From Psychrobacter sp. P2G3 (GTDB lineage: Bacteria; Pseudomonadota; Gammaproteobacteria; Pseudomonadales; Moraxellaceae): a stretch of DNA of 23,861 nucleotides. Of the stretch, positions 23,193 to 23,861 are shown one piece after another. Both the position numbers and the translations under genes were made by a program. The notes under the pieces were generated by a model that worked only from the letters and a program-made list of their open reading frames with translations, was not told where the DNA came from and searched no databases. The stretch spans positions 1 to 23,861 of the forward strand of contig NZ_CP012530.1 in NCBI RefSeq assembly GCF_001593285.1. The letters run 5' to 3'. Position 1 is the first letter of the stretch; every line of letters starts with the position of its first letter.

Positions 23193-23240
23193 AAAAAAGC
23201 GTATTAAATCAGCAACTTACCTGATTTAATACGCTTTTTT
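23193..23240. terminator. Bidirectional intrinsic terminator
   Basis: Arms 23193-23212 and 23221-23240 are perfect 20-bp complements with an 8-base loop (caacttac). The stem gcgtattaaatcag is flanked by A and T runs, so it can stop transcription in both directions. It insulates the next gene from the repeat array. Confidence 0.85.
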
Positions 23241-23252
23241 CTGTACACAAAA

Positions 23253-23316
23253 TGTTTACAAATTAGATTTAAGTCACTGATTTTTATGGTATATTACTGT
23301 CCACAATTTGTAAACA
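23253..23316 (+). promoter_or_regulatory. Inverted repeat flanking the promoter of the ribbon-helix-helix gene
   Basis: tgtttacaaatt (23253-23264) and aatttgtaaaca (23305-23316) are perfect 12-bp inverted copies about 52 bases apart. A -10-like tatatt lies between them at 23290-23295. The right copy ends nine bases before the start codon. This is a plausible autoregulatory operator for the encoded protein. Confidence 0.55.
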
Positions 23317-23325
23317 AGGATAATT

Positions 23326-23700
23326 ATGTACACTCCTACCGTGTCATTTAGATTAAAACCTGAAGTCTACCTAAAACTAGAAGCGATAGCAGCAGAGGAA
23401 GGATTATCTCCTGGTGTCTACCTAAAGAAAAAATTGGAATCAGATACCAATAGCTTTCTTGAAGATCTTAAGTTTATGAAAGGAGATATTAGTGAGATTC
23501 TATACTTATTACAGTCGGACGACGACGATATAAAGGCAGTAGAGAGCAGCTCAAATCAGAATGATATGGTCAAGGCTTTGATGCCGATAGTGCTAGAATC
23601 GTTATTAATATTAAGAGAGGTGGCAGCACCTAACAAAGTATCCAATGCTCAAAAACTGGTTAACAAAGCTGGGATAAAGGCACACAATAGTTTGGATTAA
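23326..23700 (+). CDS. Ribbon-helix-helix plasmid protein, possibly MobC-like
   Basis: The 124-residue protein begins with a ribbon-helix-helix-like segment (TVSFRLKPEVYLKLEAIAAEEGLSPGVYLKKKL at 5-37). A helical region with acidic residues (about 45-75, SDDDDIKA) follows, then a hydrophobic helix (ALMPIVLESLLILREV, about 84-99). The plan suits a MobC-type relaxosome accessory protein or a small plasmid repressor, but no relaxase gene follows in the window. The ATG at 23326 has aagga nine bases upstream. The flanking inverted repeat suggests autoregulation, and a terminator follows directly, so it is monocistronic. Confidence 0.65.
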   Translation: MYTPTVSFRLKPEVYLKLEAIAAEEGLSPGVYLKKKLESDTNSFLEDLKFMKGDISEILYLLQSDDDDIKAVESSSNQNDMVKALMPIVLESLLILREVAAPNKVSNAQKLVNKAGIKAHNSLD

Positions 23701-23716
23701 TAATTAAATGTATATT

Positions 23717-23750
23717 GCCCTTGTATCAGCTGATACAAGGGCTTTTTTTT
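23717..23750 (+). terminator. Intrinsic terminator after the ribbon-helix-helix gene
   Basis: gcccttgtatcag (23717-23729) and ctgatacaagggc (23730-23742) form a perfect 26-bp palindrome followed by eight T (23743-23750). This is a strong plus-strand Rho-independent terminator. Confidence 0.9.
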
Positions 23751-23815
23751 GAGAAGTCATTTGATGATCAGAGATTGATCCTTAGTGGGACAGTCATAAA
23801 AACTACTGTGATTCT

Positions 23816-23839
23816 AACGATCTTCCGAAGATGTTAGTT
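23816..23839. repeat. Imperfect hairpin near the right end
   Basis: ctaac-g-atcttc and gaagat-gttag pair with one unpaired base and a one-base loop. It lies in the gene-free last 110 bases. Position beside a possible MobC-like gene makes an oriT hairpin conceivable, but no nick-site consensus is recognised. Confidence 0.4.
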
Positions 23840-23861
23840 GATAGGAACAACCATGGGACTG

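Larger units (their letters stand above)
22866..23325. other. Divergent intergenic region with repeat array and terminators
   Basis: This 460-base region between the HTH gene (minus) and the ribbon-helix-helix gene (plus) has no gene. In order it contains a TATAAT box (22906-22911, minus strand), the 11-bp repeat array (22917-23077), and an 18-bp palindrome (cctttttagctaaaaagg, 23078-23095). Two intrinsic terminators (23103-23138 and 23193-23240) and a 12-bp inverted repeat around the promoter of the next gene follow. Confidence 0.7.

Noticed and set aside
1..23861. pdif (XerC/XerD) sites expected in Moraxellaceae plasmids
   Set aside because: I looked by eye for the TTATGTTAAAT and TTCGTATAA type half-sites and found no convincing paired site; divergent sites could be missed.

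Overview
The window looks like a plasmid from a gammaproteobacterium of the Moraxellaceae, most likely Psychrobacter, less likely Acinetobacter. This rests on the AT-rich composition, the RepB (Rep_3) initiator with 22-bp iterons, the small HTH plasmid replication-associated protein, the serine recombinase type, and the overall character of the Lgt, Lnt and Ccm proteins. No database was searched. No gene is cut by either end, and the backbone genes lie at the two ends. The window could therefore be one complete circular plasmid opened between a ribbon-helix-helix protein gene and the origin, but this is inference.

Layout. (1) 1-1396: a 19-bp inverted repeat, four 22-bp iterons and repB. (2) 1738-15465: an envelope and metal cargo block. 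It carries lgt and lnt on the minus strand, then on the plus strand a DUF411 lipoprotein and a CHAP-domain secreted hydrolase. A MerR-family metal regulator follows, divergent from a Cd/Pb/Zn P-type ATPase. Then come ccmF-ccmG-ccmH-ccmI and lspA. (3) 15711-17796: a DUF3817 membrane protein, then a serine recombinase and a DUF1643 protein bracketed by inverted copies of a 17-18-bp site. (4) 17872-20229: a very AT-rich gene for an RloC/PrrC-like ATPase with a zinc-hook CxxC and a C-terminal R/E/H-bearing domain, a likely defence gene. (5) 20732-23700: maintenance backbone. It has the HTH replication-associated protein, a DinJ-like antitoxin coupled to BrnT/BrnA, an unknown small protein, and an HTH protein next to a large array of 11-bp direct repeats. 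A ribbon-helix-helix protein is divergent to the HTH protein.

How the genes fit together. All three enzymes of lipoprotein maturation (Lgt, LspA, Lnt) are present, together with a lipoprotein that is an obvious substrate (DUF411, metal-binding cysteines). The ATPase and regulator are of the CadA/PbrA and PbrR type. The promoter between them is a textbook MerR-type promoter with a 19-bp spacer. An LspA paralogue associated with such an ATPase is known from pbr operons (PbrC). Here a haem-ligation module (CcmFGHI, without CcmABCDE) sits between the ATPase and lspA. I infer an envelope-directed metal and redox stress cargo that brings its own lipoprotein and cytochrome/thiol machinery.

The least expected signals are four. 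First, the 13-unit, 11-bp-phased repeat array beside the HTH gene, which resembles a StbA/stbS-type segregation locus. Second, the three-gene DinJ-BrnT-BrnA operon with a 17-bp-arm operator over its promoter. Third, the solitary RloC-like gene. Fourth, the possible invertible or mobile recombinase-DUF1643 cassette. No relaxase, ParA, transposase, tRNA, rRNA or CRISPR array was found.
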